64,000 nt of DNA from Parvimonas sp. oral taxon 393 str. F0440. GTDB taxonomy: Bacteria > Bacillota > Clostridia > Tissierellales > Peptoniphilaceae. Positions 18,879 to 27,474 of the stretch are shown piece after piece. The number at the start of each line of letters is the position of its first letter. The stretch's first letter is position 1. Location: contig AFUS01000005.1 in assembly GCA_000223315.2 (NCBI GenBank), forward strand, positions 533,229 through 597,228, given 5' to 3'. Made by a program: the position numbers and the translations under genes. The notes beneath the pieces were generated by a model, which ran no database searches, was not told the DNA's origin, and was given only the letters and a program-made list of their open reading frames with translations.

Positions 18879-19484
18879 TTATTTGCAAATTCCTTCCATT
18901 AAGAAAATTCTAAAATCAATTTCCTTGCTTCTTCCATTCCATAAAATCTCATAGTTTTTCGGAATAAATGATGCTCTTTTAAAGTAATTTTCCATTTCTT
19001 CTCTTGAAAATCCATCATGCCCGTCAAAATTTGGAAAATCCTTATGGAAGTCCGGAGAAACTGTATCCAAATCCATTATAATTATTTTCCCATTTTCTTT
19101 TATATGTTCTCTTAACAACTTAAGCTCCGCATCTACATCTACAATATGATGAAAAGCAGTTAAACTGTAAATTACATCGTATTTTTCATTCGAATTATCC
19201 AAAAAATTTTCATCATTTATACTGATATTTTCTATTTTCATTTCATTTATTCTCTTTAAAGACTCATCTCTCATCTTTAAAGAAGTATCCATACAATCAA
19301 TATGTTTTAAATCTTTAGATAATAAAGTTGCAAGAAGTCCATCTCCCGATCCGATTTCAAGAGCCTTTTTCTCTTTCAAACCTTCTCCTAAATACTTAAA
19401 CATTTTTTCGTATATGGTAAAAGTTCTATTTTTTCTCTCCTCTGTGTTCCAAACTTTAGCAACTTCATCAAAATAATTATTCAT
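18879..19484 (-). CDS. Class I SAM-dependent methyltransferase
   Basis: 201 residues with the Rossmann-type motif I LEIGSGDGLLATLL, acidic motif II around DCMDTSLKMRD, and motif post-I/IV IYSLTAFHHIVDVDAEL. The acceptor substrate is not indicated; family members act on small molecules as often as on quinones or tRNA. It starts 12 bases from a run of three minus-strand genes (acetyltransferase, PEMT-like methyltransferase, this one) and is probably the last gene of that unit. Confidence 0.8.
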   Translation of the reverse strand: MNNYFDEVAKVWNTEERKNRTFTIYEKMFKYLGEGLKEKKALEIGSGDGLLATLLSKDLKHIDCMDTSLKMRDESLKRINEMKIENISINDENFLDNSNEKYDVIYSLTAFHHIVDVDAELKLLREHIKENGKIIIMDLDTVSPDFHKDFPNFDGHDGFSREEMENYFKRASFIPKNYEILWNGRSKEIDFRIFLMEGICK

Positions 19485-19514
19485 ACTACCCCCTAAATTT
19501 AAATAATAAGTTAA

Positions 19515-20003
19515 TCAAGATTTCCTAGAAAACCATGGGATACATCTATTTGTCCTCTTACAATATTCCAGATATTCCTCTCCAAAAATATCTTTAAGCC
19601 ATATTTCTTCCGTACTTTTCACTAAAATAGTCAAAAGAATCCAATAAATTGGAATTGTAACTAAAAAATATAAATTATTAAAAATAAAACAAATTCCCCA
19701 ACAAAGAAACATAAAAGCTGAATAAATCGGATTTCTTACAATTGAAAAAACTCCCGTAGTTACCAATTTTAGTTCCTTTATATTCTTAGAAATTCTTGAA
19801 TTAACAACTGCAGAAATCCACAGTCCAATACCTATAAATATACATATTATACCTATAATCATAAAAGGAATTTTTAAAAAAGGTATTTCTCCATTTTTAA
19901 AATAACCCTTGTTTTGTAAAAATATTAATATCGCTGTTATGACTAATATAATACCCACATATATTGGTCCAATTCCTAAAACTGATAATTTTTCTCTTTT
20001 CAT
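19515..20003 (-). CDS. Isoprenylcysteine carboxyl methyltransferase-like membrane protein
   Basis: 162 residues with about four transmembrane helices. The conserved segment TGVFSIVRNPIYSAFM and the C-terminal EEYLEYCKRTNRCIPWF region are those of the PEMT/ICMT group of integral membrane methyltransferases. The bacterial members methylate unknown, possibly lipid or polyisoprenyl, substrates. AAGGAG precedes the ATG and the acetyltransferase gene ends 10 bases upstream, indicating an operon. Confidence 0.75.
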   Translation of the reverse strand: MKREKLSVLGIGPIYVGIILVITAILIFLQNKGYFKNGEIPFLKIPFMIIGIICIFIGIGLWISAVVNSRISKNIKELKLVTTGVFSIVRNPIYSAFMFLCWGICFIFNNLYFLVTIPIYWILLTILVKSTEEIWLKDIFGEEYLEYCKRTNRCIPWFSRKS

Positions 20004-20013
20004 AATTTACTCC

Positions 20014-20508
20014 TTAAAATTTAGGAAATCTAAAAAAATAGTAATCATTTCCCTCCATAAAATCAGTTTTTACAAAACCTCTATTAACATAAAACTTTTC
20101 AGCTCTGTAATTATATTTATGAACACCTAATGCAATAGGTCTTATTCCATATTCTTCATAACATTGTAAGATAACTTTTTCTAAAACATAAGATCCTATC
20201 CCACAACCTCTATATCTTTTATCAATAATAAATGCCATAAGCCTATAAAAAGGCTCTTTTTTCATTATTTCAGGGTCTGTACTCCATTCAATAGCTTCCC
20301 ATAACAGTATAAAGCCTATGTGTTTTTCATCATATTTAATTGCATAAGTATGTCCTTTACAATTATGTTCTATTCCATAATTTGTTATTTCCAGAACTAC
20401 ATCCAACGAATCTACAAAATCTTCACTAATATCATCTCTTAAAATATTTTTTAAAAACCGTGAATTTTTTTCACTTACATACTCAATATTTATATTTTCT
20501 TTTATCAT
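20014..20508 (-). CDS. GNAT family N-acetyltransferase
   Basis: 164 residues. The AcCoA loop is seen as IDKRYRGCGIGSYVLEKV (Q/R-x-x-G-x-G type) and the C-terminal strand as YNYRAEKFYVNRGFVKTD. It resembles the spermidine/diamine or aminoglycoside-acetylating subgroup (LLWEAIEWSTDPEIM ahead of the loop), but the substrate is not certain. It is the first gene of a three-gene unit whose promoter must lie next to the hairpin element at 20590. Confidence 0.78.
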   Translation of the reverse strand: MIKENINIEYVSEKNSRFLKNILRDDISEDFVDSLDVVLEITNYGIEHNCKGHTYAIKYDEKHIGFILLWEAIEWSTDPEIMKKEPFYRLMAFIIDKRYRGCGIGSYVLEKVILQCYEEYGIRPIALGVHKYNYRAEKFYVNRGFVKTDFMEGNDYYFFRFPKF

Positions 20509-20589
20509 AATTTACTCCGGTTATTTGCTAACAAAATTATTAATCACTATAAATATATCACAATTGCAAAACAATATCAATAATTTTAT

Positions 20590-21170
20590 AACTAAATGTA
20601 TCATAGATACATTTTATATTTGCTTGCAAACAAGCAAATATATGAGATTTCCAGGACAATTGCATCAGAAGATACAATTGTTCCCGTCAGACCTACTTTT
20701 GTTTACAAGCAAATAAAGTTATGAGATTTCCATGGCGTTTATATCTTGCGATATAATCGCTACCGTCAGACCTACTTTTTGTTGTTTAAGAATAAACAAC
20801 AAAAGTTAGGGCTAGATTCACTTCACTCAGCTTTGCTTCGTTTCGGTCGAAATGACGTGTCGGCATAGTTTCTTTGCAAAGTACTATGACGTTAAATATT
20901 TTATTTTAAATAATTTTTAAATATTTTTTGAAGTTTATTTACCATTCACGTCTAGCTCTAAAATGAGTACACTCCCTTATACGTCATCTCGACCGGAATG
21001 AGTGAAATGTAGTGAATCTAGCCCTAACTTTGCTTATTTAGTTATAAATAAGCAATAGTAGGTCTGACGCAAAGATTGTCCAAATCTTTGATTTGGATAC
21101 AATCGACTGTGGAGATCTCACACTTCTGTTGAAAACAAAAGTGAATGTATCGTAGATACATATTTTTAAC
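20590..21170. repeat. Modular hairpin element, copy 5 (largest, two inverted arms)
   Basis: Bounded by ATGTATCATAGATACAT on the left and ATGTATCGTAGATACAT on the right. The left arm carries TATTTGCTTG-CAAA-CAAGCAAATA, then two tandem modules GAGATTTCC...GTCAGACCTACT, each enclosing a different hairpin. The right arm, read in reverse, repeats GAGATCTCC...GTCAGACCTACT...AGTTAGGGCTAGATTC with yet other hairpins, including TTGCTTATTTA-TAAC-TAAATAAGCAA. Both arms meet around TGACGTGTCGG and TACGTCATCTCGACC. Confidence 0.75.
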
Positions 21171-21187
21171 AACTTTCAATTTTGCAT

Positions 21188-21222
21188 AAAAAAAGAATGT
21201 CCATATTTCTATAAACATTCTT
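21188..21222 (-). terminator. Terminator after rny
   Basis: On the minus strand AAGAATGTTTATAG and ATGGACATTCTT pair and are followed by seven T. Confidence 0.65.
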
Positions 21223-21239
21223 GTTTTCAAATTTAAAAA

Positions 21240-22787
21240 CTATTTAGCGTAGTCAACAACTCTTGTTTCCCTAATTAAATTAACCTTAATTGTTCCGGGA
21301 TACTCAAGTTCTTCTTGTATTTTCTTAATAATTTCTTTTGAAGTTAATAACATTTTATCTTCGTCAATAACTTCCGGTTTAACCAATACTCTTATTTCAC
21401 GTCCTGCTTGAATTGCAAAAGATTTTTCAATTCCGTCAAATGAATTTGCAATTGCTTCAAGATTTTCCAAACGCTTAATATAATTTTCAACAGACTCACG
21501 TCTTGCGCCGGGTTTTGCGGCTGAAATAGCATCTCCTGCTTGCACCAAAAGTGCTTCAACAGTTGAAGGTTCAACATCATTATGATGTGCTTCAATACAA
21601 TGGATAACTTCACGTTTTTCTTTATATTTTTTAGCCATTTGAACACCTAATTCAACGTGATTTCCTTCCATTTCGTGATCTATAGCCTTGCCTATATCGT
21701 GTAATAGACCACCTCTTTTGGCAATTTTAACATCAGCTCCAATATCAGCAGCTAACATTCCTGCCATATGTGCAACTTCTATAGAATGTTTCAAAACATT
21801 TTGTCCATAAGAAGTTCTGTACTTTAGTCTTCCTAAAAGTTTTACAAGTTCAGGATGTAATCCATGAATATTAGTTTGATCACAGGCATCTTCTCCTGCA
21901 ATTCTAATACTGTTTTCAACTTCCTGTCTTGATTTTTCAATCATTTCTTCAATTCTTGTAGGGTGGATTCTTCCATCATTAATCAATTTTTCAAGAGCAA
22001 GTCTTGCTATCTCTCTTCTAACCGGATCAAAAGAAGATAAAACAACTGCTTCCGGAGTATCGTCTATAATTAAATCTACTCCTGTTAAACTTTCAAATGT
22101 TCTAATATTTCTTCCTTCCCTACCTATAATTCTACCCTTCATTTCATCATTAGGTAAAGTTACAACACTAACTGTAGATTCTGCAACATGATCTGCCGCA
22201 TATCTTTGAATAGCCGTTCCAATAATATATCTAGCATTTTTTTCTGCATTATCTCTAGCATTTTGTTCAATTTCTCTAATGATATTTGCAGCATCTTTTA
22301 TACTTTCTTGTCTAACTTCTTCAAGTATAATTTCTTTAGCTTCTTCAGATGATATATTGGCAACTCTTTCAAGTTCTTCTTTTTGTTTTTCAACTAATTT
22401 TTCAATTTCAGATTCTTTAACTTCTAAAGCCTTTAATTCTTTATTTAGACGTTCATTTTTCTTATCTAAATTTTCGTTTTTCTTGTCTAAATTTTCTTCT
22501 TTAGTAATTAAACGACGTTCCAATTTTTGAATTTCGTTTCTTCTCTCTCTGTTTTCCTTATCGCTTTCTTGTTTAATTCTATGTGCTTCTTCTTTAGCTT
22601 CAACTAATTTTTCTTTTTTCTTAGTTTCAGCTTCTTTAATAGCATCTTCAACAATTTTTTTAGCGTGGTTTTCGGCGCCATTTATTAGTTTTTCTGAAGA
22701 AAATCTTCTAAAAGCATAACCAATAATAGTTCCAACAATTAAAAAACAGGAAATAATATAAATTCCCTTGGCATTAGTCTTACACAC
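21240..22787 (-). CDS. rny: Ribonuclease Y
   Basis: 515 residues: N-terminal membrane helix ([18 protein letters not shown]), a long charged coiled coil (about 25-190), a KH domain with [15 protein letters not shown], and an HD domain with [12 protein letters not shown] and [14 protein letters not shown]. It is a membrane-tethered endoribonuclease that starts mRNA decay in low-GC Gram-positives. The start is unclear: the GTG used here directly abuts AAGGAGG, while an ATG at 22772-22774 has better spacing but lies out of frame. One missing base there would give a more usual start. Confidence 0.93.
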   Translation of the reverse strand: MCKTNAKGIYIISCFLIVGTIIGYAFRRFSSEKLINGAENHAKKIVEDAIKEAETKKKEKLVEAKEEAHRIKQESDKENRERRNEIQKLERRLITKEENLDKKNENLDKKNERLNKELKALEVKESEIEKLVEKQKEELERVANISSEEAKEIILEEVRQESIKDAANIIREIEQNARDNAEKNARYIIGTAIQRYAADHVAESTVSVVTLPNDEMKGRIIGREGRNIRTFESLTGVDLIIDDTPEAVVLSSFDPVRREIARLALEKLINDGRIHPTRIEEMIEKSRQEVENSIRIAGEDACDQTNIHGLHPELVKLLGRLKYRTSYGQNVLKHSIEVAHMAGMLAADIGADVKIAKRGGLLHDIGKAIDHEMEGNHVELGVQMAKKYKEKREVIHCIEAHHNDVEPSTVEALLVQAGDAISAAKPGARRESVENYIKRLENLEAIANSFDGIEKSFAIQAGREIRVLVKPEVIDEDKMLLTSKEIIKKIQEELEYPGTIKVNLIRETRVVDYAK

Positions 22788-22864
22788 CTCCTTGTATTAA
22801 ATTTTCAAGTTACAATTATCAAATCATTATTCCTTAAAATTAAATGTGACTTCTCACATCTACT

Positions 22865-22893
22865 ATTTTACAACTTTTTTAGTGTTTTGTCAA
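22865..22893 (-). promoter_or_regulatory. Promoter of rny
   Basis: TTGACA (complement at 22888-22893), 17-base spacer, TAAAAT (complement at 22865-22870), about 80 bases upstream of the rny start. A near-consensus vegetative promoter. Confidence 0.75.
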
Positions 22894-22950
22894 TTTAAAA
22901 AATTATATAAAAAATGTAATAATTATATATAAAACAATAATATACCTATC

Positions 22951-22976
22951 AAAAAATGGCGGTATAATCCGCCATT
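22951..22976 (-). terminator. Terminator after the mobA-like gene
   Basis: AATGGCGGATTATACCGCCATT followed by six T on the minus strand, overlapping the gene stop. Confidence 0.75.
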
Positions 22977-23574
22977 AATCTTTCTTTTTATTTAATAATT
23001 TTGTTCTAAATTCTTCCAATTCCTTTATAGTATTTAGGTTTTCAAACATATTTCTTTCGTCAAAAAATTTCCAATCTTTATATTCCAAAAATTTAAAATT
23101 GTTATCTTCAATAAATCTAACAAATTTTCGATTATCTTTGATTAACTCTTTTCTTAAATCTTCTTTCAAAGAATTTTTATAAATTGCATTCATAGGTAAA
23201 ATTTTTCCATCTTCAGAAAGACAAACAATGCCGTCAAAATTTACATCAAGTTTTGAAATCAAAAATCTAATAAATTTTTCATCCATATTCGGCATATCAC
23301 ATGCAGTCAGAAAAGAAAAATAACTATTAGAATAGCAAAGCCCACTATGAAGTCCTGCCATAGGTCCTTTTTTGTAAAAGATATCCCTTACAACTCTAAC
23401 TTTTAAATCCTTGTAATGCTCCTTATTATTTGAAACGACAACTATATCCTCAAAGATATTTTTTAAAACTTCTATTGAATTGTGTACTAAATACTTTTCT
23501 TCAAGCTCTATATATTCTTTCGGAAAAGTCATTCTTCTGGAATTTCCACCTGCAAGTATAATACAATTTATCAT
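22975..23574 (-). CDS. MobA-like nucleotidyltransferase
   Basis: 199 residues. The N-terminal pyrophosphorylase loop LAGGNSRRM is followed by FPKEYIELEEKYLV; the metal-binding acidic site lies in FLTACDMPNMD, and GPMAGLHSGLCYS matches the guanylyltransferase core. It could be the molybdenum-cofactor guanylyltransferase MobA, but no other Mo-cofactor gene is visible here, so another NTP-sugar-type reaction is possible. The ATG overlaps the TAA of the deacylase gene by one base (TAATG), showing translational coupling. Confidence 0.75.
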   Translation of the reverse strand: MINCIILAGGNSRRMTFPKEYIELEEKYLVHNSIEVLKNIFEDIVVVSNNKEHYKDLKVRVVRDIFYKKGPMAGLHSGLCYSNSYFSFLTACDMPNMDEKFIRFLISKLDVNFDGIVCLSEDGKILPMNAIYKNSLKEDLRKELIKDNRKFVRFIEDNNFKFLEYKDWKFFDERNMFENLNTIKELEEFRTKLLNKKKD

Positions 23575-24034
23575 TATTCTACCACCAAATCAGCAAAATC
23601 TGCATCGCAAAAGTCTGCAAATTCAATAGGATTTACTATGATTGAATTTCTAACCTTACCGGCACTTACAAGAAATTTATCCATATTTTTTGCAGTCTCA
23701 TCAAAAACCGTTTTAAATTTTGTCTTCATTCCAACAGGACTGCAACCACCATGAACATAACCTGTTAAAGGTTCTAAGTCTTTTTGTAAAATCATTCTAA
23801 TACTTTTTAATTTAAAATGTTTACTAGCTTTTTTTAAGTCCAAATGAGAATCTATAGGAATAACACAGATATAATGATTTTTATCACTTCCTTCTAGTAC
23901 AAGTGTTTTAAAACAAATATTTCTGTCTATTCCAATCTCTTCAAATTCTTTGTCTTCTTCTCTAACTACAAATTCATATTTTATTTTTTACTATCTAAAA
24001 TTCTACATACATTTGTCTTACTTATCTTTTTCAT
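23574..24034 (-). CDS. Cys-tRNA(Pro)/aminoacyl-tRNA deacylase, YbaK/EbsC type, with apparent one-base frameshift
   Basis: An ATG at 24032-24034, inside the end of udk, opens MKKISKTNVCRILDSKK and then hits TAA. Adding one base to the T6 run at 23984-23989 restores IKYEFVVREEDKEFEE and continues with ICFKTLVLEGSDKNHYICVI, DSHLDLKKASK, TGYVHGGCSPVGMK and MDKFLVSAGKVRNSII, which is a complete YbaK/EbsC protein. The family clears mischarged tRNAs, for example Cys-tRNA-Pro. The GGCSPVGMK loop is the conserved active-site region. It overlaps udk upstream and the mobA-like gene downstream. Confidence 0.82.
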
Positions 24035-24656
24035 CTTTATCCAAAAAAGTCTTTAAATGTTGAACTAGCATCTTTATCGCAGGAGCATTTTCTCCTCCTC
24101 GAGGAATTATTATATCCGCGTGTTTTTTACTTGGCTCAATAAATTCCTCATGCATTGGTTTAACTGTAGTTTGATATTGAGTTAAAACACTTTCAAGACT
24201 TCTTCCTCTCTTTTTTGTATCTCTTAAAATTCTTCTTATAAGTCTTTCATCTGCATCTGCATCTACATAAACCTTTAAATCCATAAGCTCTCTAAGTTTT
24301 GGGTCTTCCAAAATTAAAATCCCTTCAATTATTATTACAGGTTTTGGATAAACTCTCATAGTTTCTTTGCTTCTAGTATGCAATGTATAATCATAAATCG
24401 GTAAATCTACCGCTTTACCTGATTTTAAAATCTTTATATCCTCAATAAGTTTAGAAGTTTCAAAAGACTTTGGATGGTCATAGTTTAACTTTGCCCTTTC
24501 TTCTAAAGTCTTGTCATCATTTGACCAATAATAAAAATCATGACTAATCATAACTATTTCGTCTTTAAATTGTTCTTTTAATTTTTCAACAATAGTGGTC
24601 TTTCCGGAAGCAGAGCCTCCGGCAATCCCTACAACATAAATATCTTCTTTTTTCAT
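24018..24656 (-). CDS. udk: Uridine kinase
   Basis: Phosphorylates uridine and cytidine in pyrimidine salvage. The P-loop is GIAGGSASGKTTI at the N-terminus; the substrate-binding strand DFYYWSNDD, IYDYTLHTRS and the IIEGILILED/RRILRDTKKRGR lid region are all present at normal spacing. Length (212 residues) is typical. The start is the ATG (24654-24656) with AGGAG upstream rather than the preceding TTG. It lies six bases behind tyrS and overlaps the deacylase gene, so tyrS-udk-deacylase-mobA form one unit. Confidence 0.92.
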   Translation of the reverse strand: MKKEDIYVVGIAGGSASGKTTIVEKLKEQFKDEIVMISHDFYYWSNDDKTLEERAKLNYDHPKSFETSKLIEDIKILKSGKAVDLPIYDYTLHTRSKETMRVYPKPVIIIEGILILEDPKLRELMDLKVYVDADADERLIRRILRDTKKRGRSLESVLTQYQTTVKPMHEEFIEPSKKHADIIIPRGGENAPAIKMLVQHLKTFLDKDEKDK

Positions 24657-24665
24657 CAAAAACTC

Positions 24666-25892
24666 CTATAAAGCAATTACTCTGTGGTAGATTTTTTTAC
24701 CTTTTTTTATAACAATTTCTTCTAAATTTAAAGAAACTTTTAAATTTGTATCGGTAATTTTTTCTCCATTTAAAGAAATTCCGCCTTGTTCTATAAGTCT
24801 TCTGGCTTCTCCATTAGACTTTGAAAGTCCACAAGTTCTAATTAAATCCAAAATTCCTATTTCTTCATTTTCAAAATCTGATTTTTTAATTTCAGTTGAA
24901 GGCATATTTTCATCTAAAAGTTCTCCACTAAATAATGCTCTGGCAGTTTCCAATGCTTTTTGAGCTTTTTCTTCTCCGTGAATAATCTTAGTTACTTCAA
25001 AAGCTAAAATTTCTTTAGCTTCATTTATTCTTTCATCTTTATATTTTCCTAATTCTCTACATTTTTCAGTTGGCAAGAAAGTAAGCATTAGTAAGAATTT
25101 TTCAACATCCCTATCATCAACATTTCTCATATATTGGAAAAGGTCATAAGGTGAAGTTTTTTCTTCATCCAACCAAACAGCACCTTTTTGGGATTTACCC
25201 ATTTTAACACCGTCAGCAGTTGTCAAAAGTTTAAAAGTCATAGCATAAACTTTATCTTGTTCGAGTTTTCTAACTAAATCATATCCTCCAAGGATATTGC
25301 TCCATTGGTCAGAACCGCCTAATTGCAATTTACAACCATGTTTTCTATATAGGTATAAGAAATCATAACTTTGCATTAACATATATGAAAATTCAAAGAA
25401 TGTAAGACCTTTTTCCATTCTGTTTTTGTATGCATCACAAGTAAGCATCTTATTTACACTAAAATGCACTCCTACTTCTTTCATAAATTTTATAAAATTT
25501 AAGTCTAAAAGCCAATCTTTATTATTTTCTATAATTGCATTTCCGTCTGAAAAATCAATAAATCTTGAAAGTTGTTCAAAAAATCTTTGAGCATTGTGAT
25601 TAATTTGTTCTTCAGTCATTACCATTCTCATATCACTTCTTCCTGAAGGATCTCCAATCATTGTAGTTCCTCCACCTAGAAGTGCAATTGGAATATGTCC
25701 ATAATTTTGCATTCTCTTCATAACCATAATTTGAATAAAATGTCCAATTGTCAAACTATCTGCTGTTGCGTCAAAACCGATATAGAATTTTACTCTTTCC
25801 TTGGATAATAACTCTTTTAATTCATCTTCATAAGTAGCTTGTTCAAAATATCCTCTATCGACAAGCTCTTCAAAAACATTCTTGTATTCCAT
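24666..25892 (-). CDS. tyrS: Tyrosine--tRNA ligase
   Basis: 408 residues of class I synthetase, TyrRS type. The HIGH-equivalent is seen as DSLTIGHFIQ, the KMSKS-equivalent as GVKMGKSQKGAV, and tyrosine/tRNA recognition as QLGGSDQWSNI. A C-terminal S4 RNA-binding domain runs from about residue 345 (SNGEARRLIEQGGISLNGEK). ATAGGAGG precedes the ATG. It is the first gene of the tyrS-udk unit and is controlled by the T-box leader at 25905-26060. Confidence 0.96.
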   Translation of the reverse strand: MEYKNVFEELVDRGYFEQATYEDELKELLSKERVKFYIGFDATADSLTIGHFIQIMVMKRMQNYGHIPIALLGGGTTMIGDPSGRSDMRMVMTEEQINHNAQRFFEQLSRFIDFSDGNAIIENNKDWLLDLNFIKFMKEVGVHFSVNKMLTCDAYKNRMEKGLTFFEFSYMLMQSYDFLYLYRKHGCKLQLGGSDQWSNILGGYDLVRKLEQDKVYAMTFKLLTTADGVKMGKSQKGAVWLDEEKTSPYDLFQYMRNVDDRDVEKFLLMLTFLPTEKCRELGKYKDERINEAKEILAFEVTKIIHGEEKAQKALETARALFSGELLDENMPSTEIKKSDFENEEIGILDLIRTCGLSKSNGEARRLIEQGGISLNGEKITDTNLKVSLNLEEIVIKKGKKIYHRVIAL

Positions 25893-25904
25893 AAAAACCT
25901 CCTA

Positions 25905-26060
25905 TAAAAAAAGACCTACAACTCTGAAAGGACGACTTATCGTGGTACCACCTTTCTTCGCATAGGCCTCATAATGTTTAAGCACAATCACTTTTGAACT
26001 CCTGTGTTGTATGCACAATCAACACTCACTATTAAATATTGAGATAATTATATATAAAAA
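25905..26060 (-). promoter_or_regulatory. T-box leader of tyrS
   Basis: The minus-strand T-box AAGAAAGGTGGTACCACG (complement at 25941-25958) is followed by a terminator-type stem with AGGACGAC... and TAGGTC and a T7 run ahead of the gene. The upstream part is short; a TAC codon in its middle is a candidate Tyr specifier. Confidence 0.88.
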
Positions 26061-26075
26061 AGCAAAAAAAGTCAA

Positions 26076-26740
26076 CTACATTTCAATCTTTTTTACTCTT
26101 TCATCATCAAAAATTAAATCTTCCAAATGTTCTCTTTCAAAATCCACAGGAACAACCGTATAAAATCTAACTATTACAGATCTGCTCTTCTTTACAATCT
26201 CTACATTTTGAACTTCAAGTTTAAATCTTTCCAAATAATTTCTAATCTCTCTAATCGTATTAAAACTGTCCTCCAAACTTACCTCAAATGTTATAGTCAA
26301 ATGGTCTTTGTTTAAAAATGCATCTTTATACATTAAAATTTGAACAATTACAATTAAAAGTGTCCCGCAAATTGCAACTGCATAAAGTCCCGCTCCCATA
26401 GCAAGCCCGATGCCGGCAGTAGCCCAAATTCCGGCAGCAGTTGTAAGACCGTTTACTGAATTATTTTTTATAAAAATAAGACCTGTGCCTAAAAAACCGA
26501 TTCCTGAAACAACTTGAGATGCAATACGTGCAGCATCATACTTATCAATATCAAAAAACCATATTTAGAAATAATCATCATAAGTGCAGAAGCCAGTGCA
26601 ACTATCGAGTGAGTTCTGATACCCGCTTCCTTATTTCTACTCTTTCTTTCAAAACCTATTATGGCTCCCATTACAGTTGCAAGAACCATCTTTATCAAAA
26701 ATTCAAAATTTTGAAAAATTAAATCCATATATATATCCAT
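26076..26740 (-). CDS. MgtC/SapB family membrane protein, with apparent one-base frameshift
   Basis: The N-terminal part (26489-26740) holds the MgtC helices VLATVMGAIIGFERKSRNKEAGIRTH and leaves frame at SKYGFL. Adding one base to the A6 run at 26553-26558 gives SKYGFFDIDKYDAARIASQV, VSGIGFLGTGLIF and so joins the second piece (26076-26399), whose C-terminal ACT-like domain (LTITFEVSLEDSFNTIREI) is typical of longer MgtC-family proteins. MgtC homologues act in magnesium stress and virulence; the role here is unproven. Conserved segments RTHSIVALASALMM and GFLGTGLIF are intact. Confidence 0.8.
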
Positions 26741-26968
26741 ATAATACTCCCAATTCTATTTAAAAATTACTAATCTTTTTTTACTAATTTAATTATATGT
26801 AATACTAAAAAAGTCAAATAATTCTCTTTTTATCATCAAACAAATATACTATTATTGTATAATTATATCATATTTTCATAAAAATTATTAGTCTTTTATT
26901 TACTATTTTTTATGATATAATTAATTCATAGTACAAAAGTACTAAAAAATATTGGGAGATTCAATAAT

Positions 26969-27328
26969 ATGAAAAAATTTTTAAAAAGATATTTTATATT
27001 CACTTTAATTACTTTAATTTTTTGTTCTTTCTCAGCAAAAGGAGTAAAAATAGAACAGCTAAACGAAAAATATTTCATCACAAAAGAAAAATTTTTTGTT
27101 ATTAAAGAAAAAAAGAATACTGAAAATACTTCTGATTCAAAAAAATATTACTTAACTTTGTATGAAAAAGTAAAATCCGGTTCTACAGGTTATATGATAT
27201 ATGAAAATGTAAAAATATCTAAAAAAGATGGAAAAGAATTTATTACAGCTGATAATTTGGATATAGATTTAGAGATAATAAATGACAAAACAATAAAAGA
27301 TACAAAAAACAATCTTGAATATAAATAA
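26969..27328 (+). CDS. Small secreted or membrane-attached protein of unknown function
   Basis: 119 residues. A basic N-terminus (KKFLKRYF) and hydrophobic stretch FTLITLIFCSFSA look like a signal peptide; the LIFC site is not a canonical lipobox. The rest is Lys-rich, with beta-forming repeats such as YYLTLYEKVKSG and EFITADNLDIDLEI. I do not recognise a family. A TATAAT-like box near 26915 and GGGAG before the ATG support expression. It is a lone plus-strand gene ending at a terminator. Confidence 0.6.
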   Translation: MKKFLKRYFIFTLITLIFCSFSAKGVKIEQLNEKYFITKEKFFVIKEKKNTENTSDSKKYYLTLYEKVKSGSTGYMIYENVKISKKDGKEFITADNLDIDLEIINDKTIKDTKNNLEYK

Positions 27329-27403
27329 TCCAAGAAAAAAGATATAGAATCCAATTTGGAATTAATTAAATAAAAATCACGGAAAATAATACGAAAAAAA
27401 ATC

Positions 27404-27435
27404 AAAGCTCATCTAATTTACTTAGATGAGCTTTT
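27404..27435. terminator. Bidirectional terminator
   Basis: AAAGCTCATCTAA pairs with TTAGATGAGCTTT across TTTAC. It separates the plus-strand secreted protein gene from the convergent TcaA-like gene. Confidence 0.8.
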
Positions 27436-27474
27436 GTATACTTTCAGAATTTGTGTCAAATCAGGATATATTTC

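Larger units (their letters stand above)
20509..21239. other. Intergenic stretch filled by hairpin repeat copy 5
   Basis: Almost all of it is the inverted, two-armed repeat at 20590-21170, then the rny terminator. The plus-strand and minus-strand open frames inside are repeat-derived. Confidence 0.6.

Noticed and set aside
20525..20716. Plus-strand 63-residue frame
   Set aside because: Spans the edge of repeat copy 5; no ribosome site or family resemblance.
20590..21170. CRISPR array
   Set aside because: Linkers repeat at irregular spacing, the intervening pieces are hairpins rather than unique spacers, arms are inverted, and no cas gene is near.
21042..21230. Minus-strand 62-residue frame
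   Set aside because: Lies in the right arm of the repeat and the rny terminator.
24666..25892. tRNA-like structures near the synthetase genes
   Set aside because: The T-box leaders explain the conserved CCACC-type motifs; no cloverleaf is seen.
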